The notes: generated by a model from the sequence alone, not told the origin. 63,920 nucleotides of DNA from Woronichinia sp035285405 (GCA_035285405.1 JAYKJI010000181.1:1-63920); one strand, 5' to 3'. Shown: positions 1 to 8,845, counted from the stretch's first letter. Program-made: numbers and translations.

Positions 1-425
1 CAATACGAAATAACGAGTTTTTGGAGTTGAATAGAGAGGTGCTTAAGGATTATCCCTCTCTAAAAAGTTATTTTGACCGTCATAGTCGTGAGGCTGGGGG
101 AAATATCCAAATACGGGGAGAAGTTCAAGCCGCACTAATTCAGACAGTGATTCCTTCTGCTCGTCAGGATACGGGTTTTCAGGCTTGGAATAGTCAGGAG
201 GCAAGGAATATCAGGAATACTTTATCGCACAATTTAGGGGGAATTTCGGAGCAGGAATTGTTTCGGGCTTGGGGGACGGGTATTCGCAATAAACAGGCTT
301 GGGAGGAGCGACTGCTAAAAAGTATCAATCTAATTACTGGCGAGACTTTTTCCCATTTCCGTAATGCCAGCTTTTTTCCAGCGATTCAACATTTGCTCCA
401 GCAAGAGGTAAAAAATTTGGTCTGA
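1..425 (+). CDS. HEPN-domain CRISPR ancillary nuclease, C-terminal part (cut by window edge)
   Basis: The frame is open from the first bases of the window, so this is the 3' part of a longer gene. About 140 residues are visible. They contain R-N-T-L-S-H, an R-x4-H motif typical of HEPN ribonuclease active sites, followed by a helical tail ending in AIQHLLQQEVKNLV. HEPN domains of this kind form the C-terminal half of CARF-HEPN effectors (Csm6/Csx1 and relatives), which are activated by cyclic oligoadenylate in type III CRISPR systems. The position a few hundred bases from a CRISPR array with cas1-cas2 supports that reading. The CARF half is outside the window, so the subfamily is not determined. 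Confidence 0.6.
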   Translation, partial: IRNNEFLELNREVLKDYPSLKSYFDRHSREAGGNIQIRGEVQAALIQTVIPSARQDTGFQAWNSQEARNIRNTLSHNLGGISEQELFRAWGTGIRNKQAWEERLLKSINLITGETFSHFRNASFFPAIQHLLQQEVKNLV

Positions 426-783
426 TGGGGGCTTGGACTCTGACAATTGGTTATCACTCTCCGAGGGTTGTTCCTCCGATGGGAGGGTATGTTGTCGGGT
501 TATTTCTCCTGTCTAGTAAAAGGCAATATTGAAGGGACAAGGAACTTAAGGTCTGAAATGCTTAATGAGTAAGGGTTTCAGGTCTGTTGTTTTGTTTAAA
601 TAATTATTTTTAAAAGAAAGTTATTTTTCTTGGCTCTCTGTAAAGTAGGAAATGTAGAGTTTAGTTGTTGCTCGATTGACGGAAAGTGCTTGGTCAAAGC
701 ATAGTCGTTATTGTTTCTTTTGTAGGAAGTTTATTGTTTTTTGTCTCAATGTGGTTCTGTCGTTAATGGTTAAATAAAAGTCG
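426..783. other. Intergenic stretch without recognised gene
   Basis: 358 bases between the HEPN gene and the small membrane protein. No ORF with a convincing ribosome binding site and no strong terminator hairpin was seen. It becomes AT-rich towards 600-650 and presumably holds the promoter of the downstream gene. Confidence 0.5.
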
Positions 784-1071
784 ATGCTTGCACTTTTAGA
801 TGGTCTTAATACCCTAGCTAACTTAATTCTCAGTTTCATATCTCTAGTCATTGCTCATCCGATTACTTCTGCTGTAATTGCGTTTTTTGTTTGGTTCACT
901 ATTTCTGGTTTGTTATTGGCAGTTAAGGATGTTTCCTATCAGCTTTGGAGTTTAATTTTCCGCGTCATTGGTTGTTTTTTTAAGGCAATTACTAGCCTAA
1001 CGATTAAAGGTATTCGCAAAGTTTTCACTTTCTGTTTTTTAATCTTGCGAAAAAAAGCAACCCATCCCTAG
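784..1071 (+). CDS. Small two-helix membrane protein next to the CRISPR array
   Basis: 95 residues with two long hydrophobic segments (about residues 10-32 and 33-58) and a basic tail ending RKKATHP, so an integral membrane protein with a positively charged, probably cytoplasmic, C-terminus. It lies between the HEPN nuclease gene and the distal end of the array and is followed by an intrinsic terminator at about 1134-1167. I do not recognise the family. Small membrane proteins are often linked to type III CRISPR loci, where they are thought to act in membrane-based abortive responses, but a role here is inference from position only. Confidence 0.55.
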   Translation: MLALLDGLNTLANLILSFISLVIAHPITSAVIAFFVWFTISGLLLAVKDVSYQLWSLIFRVIGCFFKAITSLTIKGIRKVFTFCFLILRKKATHP

Positions 1072-1133
1072 AACTTCGATAAAAAATCTCAATTTTGTAA
1101 GATAGAACGGTATATCTATCTAACTATAATTAG

Positions 1134-1167
1134 AACAATCCCAACATTTTTAGGGGTTGTTTTTTTA
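1134..1167 (+). terminator. Intrinsic terminator
   Basis: Arms ACAATCCC and GGGGTTGT (one mismatch) around a 10-nt loop, followed by a run of seven T. It would end the transcript of the small membrane protein before the array. Confidence 0.7.
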
Positions 1168-1196
1168 TGAAATTTTTTGTCAATCAGAGATGAGTT

Positions 1197-2674
1197 TTTT
1201 CCATTCAATTATTTTCTCTAGCGAGTAGAGAAGATAACTAGGAGACAAGTAACCATGTCAGACAATGCAGAATTTCCATTCAATTATTTTCTCTAGCGAG
1301 TAGAGAAGTACTCTCGACGAAGCCATTGAGCGTGGTGAGGAGTTCGGTTTCCATTCAATTATTTTCTCTAGCGAGTAGAGAAAGAAGGCATATCTATTTT
1401 GGTAGAACAACAAGGATTGTTTGTGTTTCCATTCAATTATTTTCTCTAGCGAGTAGAGAAGATCCAGTGGATTCCTACCGACAAATTGATTCCACACCCC
1501 GATAAGTTTCCATTCAATTATTTTCTCTAGCGAGTAGAGAAGGGAGAAATAAAAAAATACGACTCTTGGTCATTGGTTTTGTTTCCATTCAATTATTTTC
1601 TCTAGCGAGTAGAGAATTGGAACTTTTTCATTATTGAATAATCGGTTTTAAGGTTTCCATTCAATTATTTTCTCTAGCGAGTAGAGAAGTCCTAGTTCTT
1701 ATAAAAACGACCCACGCCTGTTGTTGGGGGTTTCCATTCAATTATTTTCTCTAGCGAGTAGAGAAGTCTCCAAAACAATCCTCAGTAGGAGTATCTAGTT
1801 CAAGTTTCCATTCAATTATTTTCTCTAGCGAGTAGAGAATTAGGTCTTCATGGTGAATAGCATTGTAGATGTCTAGTTTCCATTCAATTATTTTCTCTAG
1901 CGAGTAGAGAATACGAACGTAGGAAAAATGGCGTTTTCGATTGTCTGTTTCCATTCAATTATTTTCTCTAGCGAGTAGAGAAGCAGACCGCTTCCTAATT
2001 TGTGACCCGCCAAGAATTGGTTTCCATTCAATTATTTTCTCTAGCGAGTAGAGAAGCCTATAGTCACTGTAGAACCAGCACCAGCCAAGGATGTTTCCAT
2101 TCAATTATTTTCTCTAGCGAGTAGAGAAGAAAAAACGTATCGTTGACAAGGCTTTTGCAGATGGCACTCTTAGTTTCCATTCAATTATTTTCTCTAGCGA
2201 GTAGAGAAGCTTTAGAAGACTTTAAAAAGCAAGCTATTGTTAAGGCCAAGGTTTCCATTCAATTATTTTCTCTAGCGAGTAGAGAACATCCTGTAGTTAC
2301 AGAGCTAGAACAGGAGTTAGCTGTTTCCATTCAATTATTTTCTCTAGCGAGTAGAGAAGCCTCATGCTGTTTGGGATATGGTTAAGGCTAATTTCCAACC
2401 ACGTTTCCATTCAATTATTTTCTCTAGCGAGTAGAGAAGTAGTGAAGCGTCAACCACGCGAAATTTTTGCTAATTACCAGTTTCCATTCAATTATTTTCT
2501 CTAGCGAGTAGAGAAGTCACAACGCTGTTAAAAACTATTTAGCCTATGTCAAGTTTCCATTCAATTATTTTCTCTAGCGAGTAGAGAAGATGATGCCCCA
2601 ACTCCCCCCAATCCACAACAACGACTGGCGAAGTGCGGGTTTCCATTCAATTATTTTCTCTAGCGAGTAGAGAA
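1197..2674 (-). CRISPR. CRISPR array, 20 repeats and 19 spacers
   Basis: Twenty copies of a 36-nt repeat (plus-strand form begins GTTTCCATTC and ends GTAGAGAA; most copies are followed by G) separated by 19 spacers of 35-50 nt. Repeat starts: 1197, 1272, 1347, 1425, 1506, 1581, 1653, 1730, 1804, 1876, 1947, 2020, 2093, 2173, 2251, 2323, 2403, 2480, 2553, 2639. On the minus strand the repeat folds into a 7-bp stem (TTCTCTA/TAGAGAA) with a 5-nt loop and ends ATGGAAAC, a plausible 8-nt 5' handle. The two copies at the low-coordinate end have lost the first G, as expected of the old, leader-distal end. Both facts say the array is transcribed leftwards, continuing from cas1-cas2. Short ORFs inside the array are repeat artefacts. 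Confidence 0.97.
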
Positions 2675-2869
2675 GGGTGGCTTCTGAAACCCTTACTCTG
2701 AAAAGAATCCAGAGAGGGTTTGCGAGGCTAGTCATGATTGTAACCTGAAAAGGGGATAAAGCCCATTGAAAAATGCCCAGAAAACTGATAGAGCCTAGTG
2801 TCGAGGCTTCCAACATGATAATCAATCTTTCAGCCAAAATCCTTGACCCTCGCAAAGAACCAATACAGA
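2675..2869 (-). promoter_or_regulatory. Probable CRISPR leader
   Basis: The 195 bases between the last repeat and the cas2 stop codon. Because the array is read on the minus strand and its degenerate repeats are at the far end, this stretch is where the leader (promoter and spacer-integration signals) should be. No ORF with a start signal was found in it. Confidence 0.6.
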
Positions 2870-3148
2870 TTAGATAATAATAGAAGTGGCTGGAAGAGTT
2901 AAAGGCGGTTCTCCCCAAATCTCTACTTGGGAAAACGTATGAGTTGATAAAGGATAAAAGCGTAAACTATCCTCCCCAGTCTTAAAAATTTTTCCAAGAC
3001 GCTTTTTCAACTCCTCATACTGACCTTTTGACAAAACACATTCAAAAACTGAATATTGAACCCTAGAACCATAACCTTCCAATAAGTCAGCAATCTTTTT
3101 GCGCCGTCGATCATCAGGAATATCATAGGTAATAATATAGAAAAACAT
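2870..3148 (-). CDS. cas2: CRISPR-associated endonuclease Cas2
   Basis: 92 residues, the usual Cas2 length. The N-terminus MFFYIITYDIPDDRRRKK carries the typical beta-strand with the metal-binding aspartate and the basic stretch, and SVFECVLSKGQYEELKKRL is the second ferredoxin-fold half. Cas2 forms the dimer bridging two Cas1 dimers in the spacer-integration complex. It lies 8 bases downstream of cas1 and directly upstream of the leader. No oddity seen. Confidence 0.95.
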   Translation of the reverse strand: MFFYIITYDIPDDRRRKKIADLLEGYGSRVQYSVFECVLSKGQYEELKKRLGKIFKTGEDSLRFYPLSTHTFSQVEIWGEPPLTLPATSIII

Positions 3149-3156
3149 TTTAGTAT

Positions 3157-4149
3157 CTAGCGAATTAGATAAGGCTGATAACCATAGGCAGGAGAATAAA
3201 TAAAATTTTTATATCGTTTCACTTGGTTCATTAATAAATCCCATCGAGGTTGCCGATCACCCTGCTCTGTTAAAATCTTCTCCTCCATCCGTTGAACAAA
3301 AGCCCTTAAAAAAGTTTTTCGTCCCGAACCAGCCAAAAAACAACCCCCATCTCGATATTCAAAATCATCCCGAATACTGAGCATATTACGATTGACTAAA
3401 TACAAAACCAAAGAATCAATAATAGGAGCACGAAACTCCTCAATTAAATCAGAAGCAAGGGCCGCATGACGCTCATTTCCCTCATGTAAACAGGCTTGGT
3501 AAGGGTCAAGACCCTGTAACTCAATCAACGCCAAAAGATGATTCCATAACACTTGATAACCAAAACTGAGAAGAGCATTGACAGGATTACCTGGGGGTCG
3601 TCGAGAGCGTCCCTCAAAAACAAAATCAGAATGATCTAAACAATCCCCAAATGCAGAAAAATATTGCTGGGCAGCGATGCCCTCATAACCCAATAACTGG
3701 TCTAGATTTTGGGCTTTGCCAATGGAATCGGTGAGATAATCTAAACTTTTAATAACCAAAGCTAACCTTTCTAAGGGTCTGCGTCGTTGTTGCCGTTGTA
3801 GAATGACTCGACTGTTTTTCACCTTACCTAAAACAATTGCCCTGGCAACCCGTAGGCGATCGCCAAAAACAATATCCTGCTGATAACGTTGCAGATAACG
3901 AAAACCTCTCTCCAGGGCGATCGTCCGTCCATAACAAAACCCCATACGAGAAAGATAAACGATAGGAATATTGCGAATCAGACAAGCCCGAATCGCCTGG
4001 GTTGTTACTTGAGCCTGACCAAATAACAGCACTTGTTCCAATAAAGGCAACTGCACCTCAGCTAAAATCTCATCCTTTTGCTTAACCAATAAAAATTCTT
4101 GACGTAGGGAGACATAACAGGCAGATTGGGAAACATACAGGGTTTTCAT
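3157..4149 (-). CDS. cas1: CRISPR-associated integrase Cas1
   Basis: 330 residues from the start chosen here (MKTLYVSQ); an upstream in-frame ATG at 4170 would add seven residues, but Cas1 proteins usually begin at this first beta-strand. The metal-binding triad is visible: E156 in GYEGIAAQQYF, H222 in CLHEGNER and E237 in SDLIEEFRAPIID. Cas1 cuts and joins prespacer DNA into the leader-proximal repeat. It is a stand-alone Cas1 without fused reverse transcriptase or Cas6. Operon order csx18-like, cas1, cas2, array. The effector genes are not in the window, so subtype is open; a type III effector is suggested by the HEPN gene. Confidence 0.95.
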   Translation of the reverse strand: MKTLYVSQSACYVSLRQEFLLVKQKDEILAEVQLPLLEQVLLFGQAQVTTQAIRACLIRNIPIVYLSRMGFCYGRTIALERGFRYLQRYQQDIVFGDRLRVARAIVLGKVKNSRVILQRQQRRRPLERLALVIKSLDYLTDSIGKAQNLDQLLGYEGIAAQQYFSAFGDCLDHSDFVFEGRSRRPPGNPVNALLSFGYQVLWNHLLALIELQGLDPYQACLHEGNERHAALASDLIEEFRAPIIDSLVLYLVNRNMLSIRDDFEYRDGGCFLAGSGRKTFLRAFVQRMEEKILTEQGDRQPRWDLLMNQVKRYKNFIYSPAYGYQPYLIR

Positions 4150-4193
4150 TCCAAACTCTCTAATTGCCAAGACTGAAGGAATAGAAACCTTGA

Positions 4194-4475
4194 TTAGTCT
4201 CGGTCACAACGTTCAATAGAGCGTTCAGAATTGAGATAGGTGATTTCCCCCCGTCCCTCAGATAAACGAGTCGGGTCAAAACCAGCCAATAACCAACGAA
4301 TGACCTGATCTCCGACCATACCAACAAAAAAACTGGCAACAATTACCAAAAAAGTATTAACAATAACCGCCAGTAGTCCCAAAGGTGCAATCAATAAAAT
4401 AATCAACGTAAAGAGGCCATTGACGAGGGCGATCGCTAGATTACGAATAAATAAAAGCCGTTGCCGTGCCAACAT
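4194..4475 (-). CDS. Csx18-like small membrane protein
   Basis: 93 residues with one long or two short hydrophobic segments (about 16-55, rich in I, L, V with a central APLG turn). Small membrane proteins of this type next to cas1 in cyanobacterial CRISPR loci are annotated as Csx18; I make the match from memory of that family's look and context, not from a search. It precedes cas1 by 44 bases on the same strand, probably in one operon. Its function is unknown. Confidence 0.55.
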   Translation of the reverse strand: MLARQRLLFIRNLAIALVNGLFTLIILLIAPLGLLAVIVNTFLVIVASFFVGMVGDQVIRWLLAGFDPTRLSEGRGEITYLNSERSIERCDRD

Positions 4476-4677
4476 GACTTCCCCCCGTCAATCTGATGGA
4501 ATCTTAACTTTCAGCTTAAACTGTGTTCTTTTCTAAAAACCAGCAAAAGCCAATATTTAAACTTTTATTGCAAATAGGGTGAAGCCCTCAATAAAAGCAT
4601 TTAATTGAAAGGAAATGGAACTTTCCTCAATATTGCCTTTAAAATTGACCTAGTTTTTAGATAGCCAGTAAAAAACG

Positions 4678-5853
4678 ATGACCTCTCCCCATAAACTGCA
4701 ACGCTACAACAGTCCCCAATCCCTAGAACGTTTATTGCTATTGCTGGCTGTATTGATTCAATATCCTGGTATTGGCTGTAAAGAACAGGAAGAAGAAGAA
4801 ACAGAAGAACATCATACTGCTCTACTTCCTGTGCAAACAAAAATTCGAGAACTCGCTCAAAGCTTGGAGATTATGCTGCCCGATGGTTATCCCGCTATCC
4901 CTACCATCCGTAAAGACTTAGAACTGCTGCGAGACTATGGCCTCTTAGAAAGACGAATGTATCGCTGGGGTTATTACCTCGGCACGGGAGTCTTTAGCCC
5001 CGAAGAATTACAAATTGCCCTGAATGCGATCGAATCCCAAGCCCAATATCAAGGGCATCCCCTCACCCGTCAACTCTACCAAAAACTAAAATTGAGACTA
5101 AAAGGGTTCCAGTTAGCAAATCAGCAGGATTTATTCTATCCCGTTCGTCAAAATCTCAACCGTCCGATTATCTATACTGACCCCCAGGAAATGATGGTCA
5201 AGCAAAAAAACAGTAATACCTTGTTTCATCAATTGGAAACAGTAGAACAAGCCATTATTGAGGGACAGGTCATTGAAATCGCCCGCACGAAAGATCCTTA
5301 TACAGATCAAGGGGTTGGGATGATTCAGCTTTATCCCCTGCAATTGGTTTATTACGATATTGCTTGGTATTTACTGTGTGAAGACTATCCATCTGGTCAG
5401 TTTGCAACCATTCGCATTGATCGTATGAGCGATTATTGCCAAATCCTGGGGATTCCAGAGCGAGGGATTAAAGCCCAGGAACAGAGTCTAAAACAAGTCC
5501 ATAAACTGCTAAAAAATGGCTGGGGATTAAAACTAGGGAATCTAGCCGAACAACAGGCCGAGTTAGCCGGAGAATTACCCTTGATTTTAGTAAAAGTCAG
5601 GTTTTTCCCTCCCATAAGCCAATTTATTAAAGAAGGCGATCGTCGTCACTCCCGTCAAAAAATCCAAGATTTTACCAAATCAGAGAAAGACCCCTATCTC
5701 GATTATTCTGTCAAACTACCACTCCGTTCCCTCAATGAGTTCGGTATTTGGGTACAACGCTATGCTGATAAAGCTCAAGTCCTTGAACCCCCAAGCTTAG
5801 TCGAAGAACACCGAAAGATGGCGATCGCCCTGGCTCAACGCTATGGGATATAA
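4678..5853 (+). CDS. WYL-domain transcriptional regulator of the CRISPR locus
   Basis: 391 residues. The N-terminal 100 residues form a winged-helix region with an unusual acidic insert (EQEEEETEEHH). The middle has the WYL domain, with the name-giving triplet in DIAWYLLCEDY, followed by the FATIRIDRM strand. The C-terminal part resembles the WCX extension. WYL regulators bind nucleic-acid or nucleotide ligands; in Synechocystis such a protein (Sll7009) represses a CRISPR-Cas cluster. This gene diverges from csx18-cas1-cas2 across 202 bases, so control of that operon is likely. Confidence 0.82.
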   Translation: MTSPHKLQRYNSPQSLERLLLLLAVLIQYPGIGCKEQEEEETEEHHTALLPVQTKIRELAQSLEIMLPDGYPAIPTIRKDLELLRDYGLLERRMYRWGYYLGTGVFSPEELQIALNAIESQAQYQGHPLTRQLYQKLKLRLKGFQLANQQDLFYPVRQNLNRPIIYTDPQEMMVKQKNSNTLFHQLETVEQAIIEGQVIEIARTKDPYTDQGVGMIQLYPLQLVYYDIAWYLLCEDYPSGQFATIRIDRMSDYCQILGIPERGIKAQEQSLKQVHKLLKNGWGLKLGNLAEQQAELAGELPLILVKVRFFPPISQFIKEGDRRHSRQKIQDFTKSEKDPYLDYSVKLPLRSLNEFGIWVQRYADKAQVLEPPSLVEEHRKMAIALAQRYGI

Positions 5854-6184
5854 AAAGAAAATATCGGGTGATTGTCAAAAAAAGCTTGAAGCTCTTTTGA
5901 TGAAAGGATTTTCCTGTTTTATAGACTTCTCTTTAATATTGTCTAATTGCTATCGCCCTTAAAGAGAATCAGTTAATCTGAAAAGGTAATCAAAAGGATA
6001 TTCAAAAACGAGTTTGCTAGAACTAAATGCTGTTTGTTTGACCAATACTTTTTTTATTTGATTTATTATACTCTCGATTGTTCCTGCCATTTAAAAAAGT
6101 TGGATTAGGCTAACTTTTCTCTTGATTAGCTTCTTGAATGTTTAGGTATTTTTTGCTCTCTAGGACTGAGAGTAATAAGATTTT
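5854..6184. other. Intergenic stretch
   Basis: 331 AT-rich bases. A weak stem (AGCTT/AAGCT at about 5882-5894) followed by CTTTT may terminate the WYL gene. The rest presumably holds the promoter of the following gene pair; no small gene seen. Confidence 0.45.
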
Positions 6185-7513
6185 ATGACCCAAACTCCGA
6201 TTGATCCCAACGCAATTCTCATTTCTGACCGAGATCGCCAACAATTATTAGATTTCTTGCAATGGTTACGCACTACTCGTCCTGATCTTGTCGAAAAATG
6301 CCGTAATCCCTATCAAGCCCCAGAAAAGAAAAAAGCTCTTAACCAACTCGCTGAAACAGCTTACGATTTAGCCATTGTTAATCCCTCTGATTTACATGGA
6401 CATTATCGTGTTACCCCTGCTCTCAAAAAATCAGCAAAAGCAACCGCCGCAGTCATGACAGGTAGCAACTTAATTGATGCCCTGGGTAATTTTTCTTGTT
6501 TTCTCTTTGCCTCTAAATCGCTTCCCTTTGTTCTTGCGTTAGGCACTTCAGTAACTATGACCGTCGTAGTTATAAAAATGGCTAATGCCTTATGTGTTGC
6601 TTCTAGCCATGGCCATAAAGGACGTTGGGGATGGGCTATTACCGCTTTAGTTTGCGGATTGATTCCCATTAATATTTTACAAACCGCCGCAACGGGGGTA
6701 GGGGCTGAAATCTTTAATAATGCTCCAGAATTGGCCCAACTTCGAGCCAGTGATTCACTCCAAGCAATCCTGAAAACTAAAGAAGAGAAACTGTCTCAAG
6801 CTTTGGCAAATCCTCCCCAAGTGATCACAGAATGTCAACGGGAAAAACAAGCCTTGGAAACAATGGCTCGTCGAACAGACTTAGAGGAAAAAGCGTTTCA
6901 ATCCCGCTATGTCCGTATTTACGGTACTTTCCAAAATCAAAATCAACCTTTAAATCTGCCCCTGGAGCAACTTCCACTCTGTATTCGCGCCAACCGTCTT
7001 CAAACTGGCTATGACGATAATCTTCAACTTTTAAAACAGGACATCAGTAATTTCAAAAGCCAACGGGCGGCGATGGGGAATGACTTAGATTTTCTTAAAC
7101 AAATTGCGCCTGCTCAGTACAAAAAGACTTTTGTTGAGTCTAAATCCTGGTTCTTTCTCCCAGAAAATGATCAAGTGGAGGTACGGTCTGGCATTGAATT
7201 AGTCACCCTGGGAACCCGTAACTTCTTTGGGAAACTTCAACGGGGGCAGTGGAATGAACTCGGTTTAAATTTATTTCTCACTGGTCTATCCGTAATTACC
7301 AGTTTGGCGGCGATCGCCATGGCTGTCAGTTTTTCCCTTTCCGAGGATACCCAACGTTCCTACGATCATCAGGAAAAAGAGCGTGTAGAGAAATGGCTCC
7401 GCCAGATGCGTCTTACCCTTTCTACTCTGCACCAAGAACAAGTTGAACAACTGAAACAATCTCAGCAACCCTCTGGACTCAGGATTCAGGATGAACTTAA
7501 CAACCGCAACTGA
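6185..7513 (+). CDS. Membrane protein of unknown function
   Basis: 442 residues. Hydrophobic segments lie at about 113-135, 148-170 and 365-390. Between the second and third is a roughly 190-residue region with coiled-coil character (LRASDSLQAILKTKEEKLSQ and following). The N-terminal 90 residues are hydrophilic. This suggests a membrane protein with a large extramembrane helical domain between helix pairs. I do not recognise the family. The gene overlaps the next one by 23 bases, so the two are probably co-translated. Confidence 0.7.
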   Translation: MTQTPIDPNAILISDRDRQQLLDFLQWLRTTRPDLVEKCRNPYQAPEKKKALNQLAETAYDLAIVNPSDLHGHYRVTPALKKSAKATAAVMTGSNLIDALGNFSCFLFASKSLPFVLALGTSVTMTVVVIKMANALCVASSHGHKGRWGWAITALVCGLIPINILQTAATGVGAEIFNNAPELAQLRASDSLQAILKTKEEKLSQALANPPQVITECQREKQALETMARRTDLEEKAFQSRYVRIYGTFQNQNQPLNLPLEQLPLCIRANRLQTGYDDNLQLLKQDISNFKSQRAAMGNDLDFLKQIAPAQYKKTFVESKSWFFLPENDQVEVRSGIELVTLGTRNFFGKLQRGQWNELGLNLFLTGLSVITSLAAIAMAVSFSLSEDTQRSYDHQEKERVEKWLRQMRLTLSTLHQEQVEQLKQSQQPSGLRIQDELNNRN

Positions 7514-8024
7514 TTTTGAATTGGCTTTCTATCTACTTGGCTCTTATGAACAAGAAGTCAGGCAAACGGGCATGATTGATTATCCTGTTCATTACGGAGA
7601 AGACCTGCAATTAGTACTTGATTTTGTTGAAGAACTAAGTCCCCCTCCACTACAGGATACCTGGGTTAATAACTTTGAATTGTCTTGTGATTTGCCAACC
7701 CCTTGCCCTCAAAACTTACCCGAATCAGTTCCTTGCTCTACGGCAAACTCAGGTTCTCAGACTCACCCTGCTGTAATCACAGTTAATGTTCCAACTTCTA
7801 CTGTCATTATTCCAGCCGATACCACCCCATCGGTGACTGCTGCTCCATGCCCAACGGATACGACTTCTGGGCTAGGACAGATTTCTGAGTCTTCTCTCCA
7901 ACCTTCCCTAGAGGAACAATTACTGAAACACCAAGAAGAGGAGCGACGTTTATTTTATCTCTATGTCCAGGAACTAGAGTCCAGTGGCGATTTAACAAAA
8001 TTGCCGCAAGTGGTAAGGCCTTAA
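7491..8024 (+). CDS. Hypothetical protein with Thr/Pro/Ser-rich middle
   Basis: 177 residues. The first 65 are globular-looking (FELAFYLLGSYEQEVRQTG), residues 65-135 are rich in T, P, S and V and look disordered, and the last 40 form an acidic helix (SLEEQLLKHQEEERRLFYLY). It overlaps the upstream membrane protein gene by 23 bases and probably works with it. Not recognised. It ends about 300 bases before the left side of the virus-like element. Confidence 0.6.
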   Translation: MNLTTATDFELAFYLLGSYEQEVRQTGMIDYPVHYGEDLQLVLDFVEELSPPPLQDTWVNNFELSCDLPTPCPQNLPESVPCSTANSGSQTHPAVITVNVPTSTVIIPADTTPSVTAAPCPTDTTSGLGQISESSLQPSLEEQLLKHQEEERRLFYLYVQELESSGDLTKLPQVVRP

Positions 8025-8334
8025 AATTTTTGGTTCTTCGGCATTTACCAAATATGAGGTTATCTACTCCAGAACCCATGCCAAGAAAGGGTTTCCTTGT
8101 TTTTAACTCTCTTCTGTTAGTCTAGGAAGACATTTTCAGACCTCAGAAGTATTTCCATCGCAAGACTTTTGAGCTATTAAGTTAGGAGGAAACACACATT
8201 TTATTTTATCCTTAGAACTAACGACAGAATCCTTGTTGAGCAAGGGGTGTAGGATTTGAGATTTAAAATCATTTCCTAAAGTAACAAAAGAGAGATAAAC
8301 AACAAACTCTTTAGCCGATAGGGGCGATCGCCAT
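8025..8334. other. Left boundary region of the virus-like element
   Basis: No convincing gene. Its right part (about 8281-8334) repeats, nearly base for base over about 45 positions, the leader found at about 10000-10045: the HIP1-containing block, the CTATCG box and a GTTGTTT tract. Here it points leftwards at a 23-codon frame (about 8194-8265) that I do not count as a gene. The true edge of the element is probably in this stretch. Confidence 0.5.
8307..8322 (-). promoter_or_regulatory. CTATCG box (element leader), copy 1
   Basis: Minus strand reads CCTATCGGCTAAAGAG. Identical 16-mer at 10011-10026. No gene follows on its left side. Confidence 0.55.
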
Positions 8335-8366
8335 AAAAAAAGACCCTAATCCAGGGGGACTAGGGA
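8335..8366 (-). terminator. Intrinsic terminator
   Basis: Minus-strand stem CCCTAGTCC/GGATTAGGG (9 bp, one G-T) with a 4-nt loop and a T-run, after the 40-codon gene. Confidence 0.8.
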
Positions 8367-8372
8367 GAAGAA

Positions 8373-8495
8373 TCAACAGGCTCTTGATTGTAGGAAGTTA
8401 ATATGTCTTTCGTAGAGGATTTGTTCAATCTCCTCGTAAAGAACTTCATTAACTAACTGTAATAGTTCTAACTTAAATCTGATTGCTTTGTACAT
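8373..8495 (-). CDS. Small element protein, 40 aa
   Basis: MYKAIRFKLELLQL... start chosen because GAGGAAATT directly precedes the ATG; a longer open frame reaches 8612 but would overlap the neighbouring gene and its terminator. Acidic/hydrophobic helical protein. Its beginning resembles that of the 122-aa element protein at 14920-15288 (MYKRFEFNVQF). Not otherwise recognised. Followed 6 bases later by an intrinsic terminator. Confidence 0.6.
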   Translation of the reverse strand: MYKAIRFKLELLQLVNEVLYEEIEQILYERHINFLQSRAC

Positions 8496-8514
8496 AATTT
8501 CCTCAGTTGTGATA

Positions 8515-8541
8515 ACAAAAAAATCCCCTATTGCTAGGGGA
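8515..8541 (-). terminator. Intrinsic terminator
   Basis: Perfect 7-bp stem TCCCCTA/TAGGGGA, 4-nt loop, then seven T on the minus strand, directly after the 56-codon gene and about 20 bases before the next start. Confidence 0.85.
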
Positions 8542-8547
8542 CAATAC

Positions 8548-8718
8548 CTAAAGATGAGTTGAGAGAAAGCGTTCCCAATCTTCATCACTAGATTGGGCAG
8601 TTGCCTCTTCAAGTGACATTGTTTTCCAATCTCTCTCGAAATCCTCTACCGTCATAATGGTTTTGGTTCCGTCTGGGTGATGACAGATAACCATATTTTC
8701 ATCGTTGAATTGACACAT
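8548..8718 (-). CDS. Small acidic element protein, 56 aa
   Basis: MCQFNDENMVICHHPDG... start chosen over the ATG at 8742 because GGTGAGA lies seven bases upstream. The sequence looks like a small beta-sheet domain followed by an acidic helix (TVEDFERDW, SLEEATAQSSDEDW). Not recognised. A CTATCG box ends 26 bases upstream of the start codon. Confidence 0.6.
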   Translation of the reverse strand: MCQFNDENMVICHHPDGTKTIMTVEDFERDWKTMSLEEATAQSSDEDWERFLSTHL

Positions 8719-8743
8719 AATTCTCACCGAAAAATACAACACT

Positions 8744-8760
8744 CTCTCTTCCCGATAGGG
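8744..8760 (-). promoter_or_regulatory. CTATCG box, copy 2
   Basis: Minus strand CCCTATCGGGAAGAGAG followed by GTGTTGTATTTTT and the ribosome binding site of the 56-codon gene. Confidence 0.6.
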
Positions 8761-8789
8761 TCATGGCGATCGCAATGATCACTTGTCAT

Positions 8790-8824
8790 AAAAAAAAGCC
8801 CTAATCCCACAAGGGGACTAGAGC
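8790..8824 (-). terminator. Intrinsic terminator
   Basis: 11-bp stem GCTCTAGTCCC/GGGATTAGGGC (two G-T pairs) and eight T on the minus strand, after the 130-codon gene. Confidence 0.85.
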
Positions 8825-8845
8825 TAACCAAGTCAAAATTTATAC

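Noticed and set aside
1233..2638. Spacers targeting the virus-like element in the same window
   Set aside because: No evident match was noticed by eye; a proper search would be needed, so nothing is claimed.
1258..2918. Several short ORFs on both strands across the CRISPR array
   Set aside because: They translate the repeat itself (LYSLEKIIEWK or VSIQLFSLASRE at each copy) and have no start signals.
8194..8265. 23-codon minus-strand frame after CTATCG box copy 1
   Set aside because: Too short to support; its only merit is position after a box.
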